A program made the position numbers and the translations under genes. Of a stretch of 38,723 nucleotides of DNA, positions 35,946-38,723 are shown piece by piece. The number at the start of each line of letters is the position of its first letter. The stretch's first letter is position 1. The DNA lies in the IMG/VR virus record IMGVR_UViG_3300027977_000079, positions 1-38,723 of that record; one strand, written 5' to 3'. The notes beneath the pieces are model-generated. The model saw only the letters and a list, made by a program, of their open reading frames with translations. It was not told the origin of the DNA and made no database searches. Origin of the DNA: a virus.

Positions 35946-37100
35946 TTAGTATAGCTTTCCAAATGGTCCAAAACCTTTTCCTCGTTTTTCAGCTAAGAAA
36001 AATAAGTCGGTAATAAATTTTTCAGTTTTCTTTTCAGACAACTTTGTTATTTCATATAAAAATTTTAATTGCATTAGTTTAGAGTTGGTTGTACCATAAT
36101 TTTCAGGATCAATTATTTGATTTAATATATTCTCTGAAAACTCTTTATCATTTGTAAGACCAGTTTTAACATTTTTATTTACTACATTAAACATGTCTTT
36201 ATATTGTTTTTCCTCTTTTACGAATTCTGGAGCATTTGACGGATAATCTTGCCATTTGTTTACAAAATCCATTTTATTTCTTTTAGCAGCTTCATACACC
36301 AATTCAACAGGAGCTTTACCAATTTGAGCAGAGCCACCGGGTTCTTGAAATTCAAATATTAAATTACCTGGTCGATAAGTTCTACCCGAAGTTCTAATCG
36401 TCAAAGTATACTTGACAGTTTCCTTAGTATATTTTACTAAAAATAAAACTGTGGCATTTGCGGCTTTAAAGGTGTTATCATTCCTTAACACAAAGTCACA
36501 TCGCATATCTGTAATTGTAAATCTTGGATTTTTTCCACTAGTGAACAATACACCTTCTTCAATATTAACTTCTTGATATCTGGCTTTTGCAACTCTCTTA
36601 TCCACAAGTTTTAATGAAATTCCAACTACTTTTCTTTCTTTAAAAAGTGTTCTCAACAGCGTGTTTAACATTTCAATTTCATCACTATTTTGTACGGCAT
36701 CTTTAATTTGTTTTATAACTTGGGTTTCATTTTGAACACACCAAACATCGGCAGGATCCCAAGCATCTTTTTTACTAATACCGTATTTTTGATTCACCAG
36801 TTTTGATACGAAATCCATGAATCCACCTTTAACACTAAATTCTTTAAATTTAGCATCAGAGAATTCATCTAAAAAACTTTTTTGTTGTTTGTAAAAGCTA
36901 TCAATCCATTCTTTAGTTACAAACGGATATATTCCTTTTTTTGTTGGAGTGCCAATAATAGCTTTTTTAAATTTGTCATCATTTAAAATATCATCAGGAC
37001 TTTTATATTTTTTATTGTAGTTTAAAGCTTGGTCAAAAATCCATGCAGAAGTTTTCTCCTGCATTTCTGTCAATTCGGATGCGTTAGGTTTGGTTGCCAT
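35946..37100 (-). CDS. Phage protein of unknown function, possible PD-(D/E)XK-like nuclease fold (384 aa)
   Basis: A segment KKDAWDPADVWCVQ near residue 113 and, 50-60 residues later, RKVVGISLKLVDK give a pattern (acidic strand turn, then xGISLK) that I recall from phage proteins with restriction-endonuclease-like folds. The usual acidic residue before the Lys is replaced by Ser/Leu, so this is weak. The rest has a beta-rich middle (ATVLFLVKYTKETVKYTLTI) and a helical C-terminus. It lies one base after the DUF4338-like gene and near the helicase, so a DNA-related role is plausible. Confidence 0.5.
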   Translation of the reverse strand: MATKPNASELTEMQEKTSAWIFDQALNYNKKYKSPDDILNDDKFKKAIIGTPTKKGIYPFVTKEWIDSFYKQQKSFLDEFSDAKFKEFSVKGGFMDFVSKLVNQKYGISKKDAWDPADVWCVQNETQVIKQIKDAVQNSDEIEMLNTLLRTLFKERKVVGISLKLVDKRVAKARYQEVNIEEGVLFTSGKNPRFTITDMRCDFVLRNDNTFKAANATVLFLVKYTKETVKYTLTIRTSGRTYRPGNLIFEFQEPGGSAQIGKAPVELVYEAAKRNKMDFVNKWQDYPSNAPEFVKEEKQYKDMFNVVNKNVKTGLTNDKEFSENILNQIIDPENYGTTNSKLMQLKFLYEITKLSEKKTEKFITDLFFLAEKRGKGFGPFGKLY

Positions 37101-37101
37101 G

Positions 37102-38211
37102 TTATCTTATAATTTGAATGTCTTTACCTGAAGTCCAGATTTCTAATTCTGTCCTTAATCTATCCTCTGATTTAAGGGTTTCGTATCTATTTATAGCTTT
37201 ACTCCGCCACCATTCGATAACATTATTCAATTCATGTTTATGATAGTTTTCACCAGGTAAAAGTTTATCAGTTTTTAGGTTAACATAATCAACCATATTT
37301 TTAAACCCATAGTCACCAACATAATATCTTTTCTTTTCTGTTAACGATTTAGCCTTTTCAATCGTTAAAGAGAATGCCTCTGCTTCAGGTGATCCCTTTA
37401 AAGCCGCTTTAGTGAGAGCAATAATTTTTGTGAATGTTCTCAATTTTCTACTGGTGGTACTTTCATCACCACCTAAAATATCTCCGACTTTACTTTCAAC
37501 ATATTGTTTTAAATCATTATATGATTGACCATGCATCATTGGTACTATATCGGATTCGGTAAGACCTTTGTATCGAATATATGGTTTCATACCATCATAT
37601 TGTGATACCTGTTTTGTCGAACCATATAAACTGGTTGTTTCGAACAAACAAAGATTCATACCATATTTTTTATTACAGATTTCTCTTACTGTATGACTGG
37701 TACAAATGGCAGCCATTAGTTTACCACCTAGGTAATTAAAACCAAATGGCTGAGATGGTACAATTACGAATCCCATCATAGCAGAGGCATTAAAGCGCTT
37801 GGATGTTTCTGTGGTTTGCGAGAACACTTGTCCAAGCATCTCATTGCGTGGTCGCATATAGATTACAGGTGAACCTAACCGAATGAAACCTAGAATCTTT
37901 CCTGAGTTCTTTTCTCTGACTGCCAATTGTACATTTCTACCAACTGGTGCTTTATTGATATGCGATGATGTAATGGAAAGTAATGTTTCCCATGTTTGAC
38001 CTGGTATTTCTACCACTTCAATATCCATATCATTAGGGTGCATTGAAAAATCTGAAAACAAATCATCTTCAGGTGGAAATATTGATGTTGGTATTTGATC
38101 GAGAGATTTTATTTTTTCCTCTCGCATGTATTGTTCTATGTCATTATAATTATTAAAATAATCATAGAAGGCTTTTGCACAATACAATCCATCATCTCTG
38201 GAGATAATCAT
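37102..38211 (-). CDS. DUF4338/DruA-like protein (369 aa)
   Basis: The segments GKILGFIRLGSPVIYMRPRN, FGFNYLGGKLMAAICTS, VREICNKKYGMNLCLFETT and SLYGSTKQVSQYDGMKPYI fit the DUF4338 pattern (LGxxGLGxPV, LGGKLxA, VREIFxxKY, TTSxxGxSSxYxR). The Druantia anti-phage protein DruA belongs to DUF4338. Here it lies inside a phage, four bases overlapping the helicase gene, so it is more likely a replication-linked or counter-defence protein than a host defence gene. The activity of the family is not well defined. It is slightly longer than many single-domain members. Confidence 0.6.
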   Translation of the reverse strand: MIISRDDGLYCAKAFYDYFNNYNDIEQYMREEKIKSLDQIPTSIFPPEDDLFSDFSMHPNDMDIEVVEIPGQTWETLLSITSSHINKAPVGRNVQLAVREKNSGKILGFIRLGSPVIYMRPRNEMLGQVFSQTTETSKRFNASAMMGFVIVPSQPFGFNYLGGKLMAAICTSHTVREICNKKYGMNLCLFETTSLYGSTKQVSQYDGMKPYIRYKGLTESDIVPMMHGQSYNDLKQYVESKVGDILGGDESTTSRKLRTFTKIIALTKAALKGSPEAEAFSLTIEKAKSLTEKKRYYVGDYGFKNMVDYVNLKTDKLLPGENYHKHELNNVIEWWRSKAINRYETLKSEDRLRTELEIWTSGKDIQIIR

Positions 38212-38723
38212 ACTTTAAATCCACTAAATGATTTCTTTTGTTTTTCTTCTCTTGTACCAAATGTATTCAAAGGCTTATCATGGCCAGCATCTGCAATACC
38301 CACCTGCGCAGCCTGTTCAACATCATATAGTTTCATTTTGGCTCTATCGACACCAAGAGTAAATCGTTTGTGGAATGTTGGATCATTATATCGATTCTTT
38401 AATTGTTTGACCATGATTTGGCCAAGTTCTTCTAGTTCCTCTGAAGAAATAAGAGCAAACATTAGGTCTGCGGTGGCGGGAAGTCCGAACGATTCACTCG
38501 TATCCTCAAGACCCGGATCACTGGAAGTAAATCCTGAGCGGGTAGTTTGTGTAGCAGATACAATAGGAACATTATACTCAACAGCAAGGCCACGTAATTC
38601 TTCTGCAATTGCTTTAACGTAGGTGTATGAATTAATATTTGCACCAGCCTTAATACGAGCAGAACAACAAATATTGAGATAGTCAACAAATATAATATCA
38701 GGTACAAAAGACCTCTTGAGATT
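38208..38723 (-). CDS. 41: Replicative DNA helicase, T4 gp41-like, C-terminal part (partial)
   Basis: The frame is open to the right edge and encodes the last 171 residues. It starts with FVPDIIFVDYLNICCSARIK, which matches the Walker B region of T4 gp41 and DnaB helicases, then GLAVEYNVPIVSATQTTRSG, SFGLPATADLMFALISSEEL and QIMVKQLKNRYNDPTFHKRF, typical RecA-fold motifs. The enzyme unwinds the fork with the primase encoded at 16628-17638. The N-terminal part lies beyond the window. Confidence 0.92.
   Translation of the reverse strand, partial: NLKRSFVPDIIFVDYLNICCSARIKAGANINSYTYVKAIAEELRGLAVEYNVPIVSATQTTRSGFTSSDPGLEDTSESFGLPATADLMFALISSEELEELGQIMVKQLKNRYNDPTFHKRFTLGVDRAKMKLYDVEQAAQVGIADAGHDKPLNTFGTREEKQKKSFSGFKV

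Noticed and set aside
37188-37195. TATAAATA within the DUF4338-like gene
   Set aside because: It lies in coding sequence 88 bases from the next gene; a chance match in A+T-rich DNA is likely.
1-38723. tRNA genes, CRISPR arrays, insertion sequences
   Set aside because: No cloverleaf-like pattern, regularly spaced repeat array or transposase was found on reading; short tRNA-like elements could still be missed by eye.

Overview
The window looks like part of the genome of a T4-like tailed phage (myovirus) of aquatic origin with a Gram-negative host. The evidence is a gp41-type helicase, a gp61-type primase, a T4-type RNase H, phage NrdA/NrdB, ThyX, a GroES-like co-chaperonin, T4-style late promoter boxes (TATAAATA), and an endolysin with a nested spanin pair. 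No photosynthesis genes are present, so a heterotrophic host is more likely than a cyanobacterium; that is inference. Nearly every gene lies on the minus strand, so transcription runs from the right end of the window to the left. Genes are packed with ATGA, TAATG or TGATG overlaps. The DNA is A+T-rich except for one G+C-rich island near 3.2-3.4 kb.

In the order of transcription: (1) 38.7-35.7 kb holds the C-terminal part of the gp41-like helicase, a DUF4338/DruA-like protein, a possible nuclease-like protein and a small conserved protein. (2) 35.7-29.6 kb is a nine-gene sugar cassette: a GT-A glycosyltransferase, three further glycosyltransferase-like proteins including an HtrL/YibB-type one, a methyltransferase-like protein, an NAD-dependent epimerase and two GT-B/heptosyltransferase-like proteins. 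(3) 29.5-21.6 kb follows a TATAAATA late promoter. It encodes a ligase-like nucleotidyltransferase, a nucleotidylyltransferase/P-loop fusion, two modular proteins, an Ig-domain virion protein and two short basic proteins. Six of these begin with a short leader ending in (I/L/V)xE. Four of them match the T4 internal-protein capsid-targeting layout position by position, with a hydrophobic residue at 8 and Glu at 10.

(4) 21.6-17.7 kb is an extended lysis and envelope cassette: i-spanin with out-of-frame o-spanin, secreted and lipoprotein genes, GH19 endolysin, and holin-like membrane proteins. (5) 17.6-10.4 kb is nucleotide and DNA metabolism: primase, ThyX, NrdA, NrdB, a zinc-ribbon protein, a GIY-YIG endonuclease, RNase H, a DUF6433-like protein and a small nucleotidyltransferase. 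(6) 10.3-0 kb is an early-type accessory region. It has a large HExxH plus vWA protein, a co-chaperonin, a MazG-like protein, a GP88-like protein, a YkgJ-like Cys-cluster protein and many small proteins, including tiny membrane peptides of 21-27 residues. These are served by several near-perfect sigma70 promoters.

The observations most worth following are the block of predicted capsid-targeted, protease-processed proteins that includes two nucleotidyl-transfer enzymes (21.6-29.5 kb), and two families of inverted-repeat motifs placed just upstream of the sigma70 promoters in the early region.
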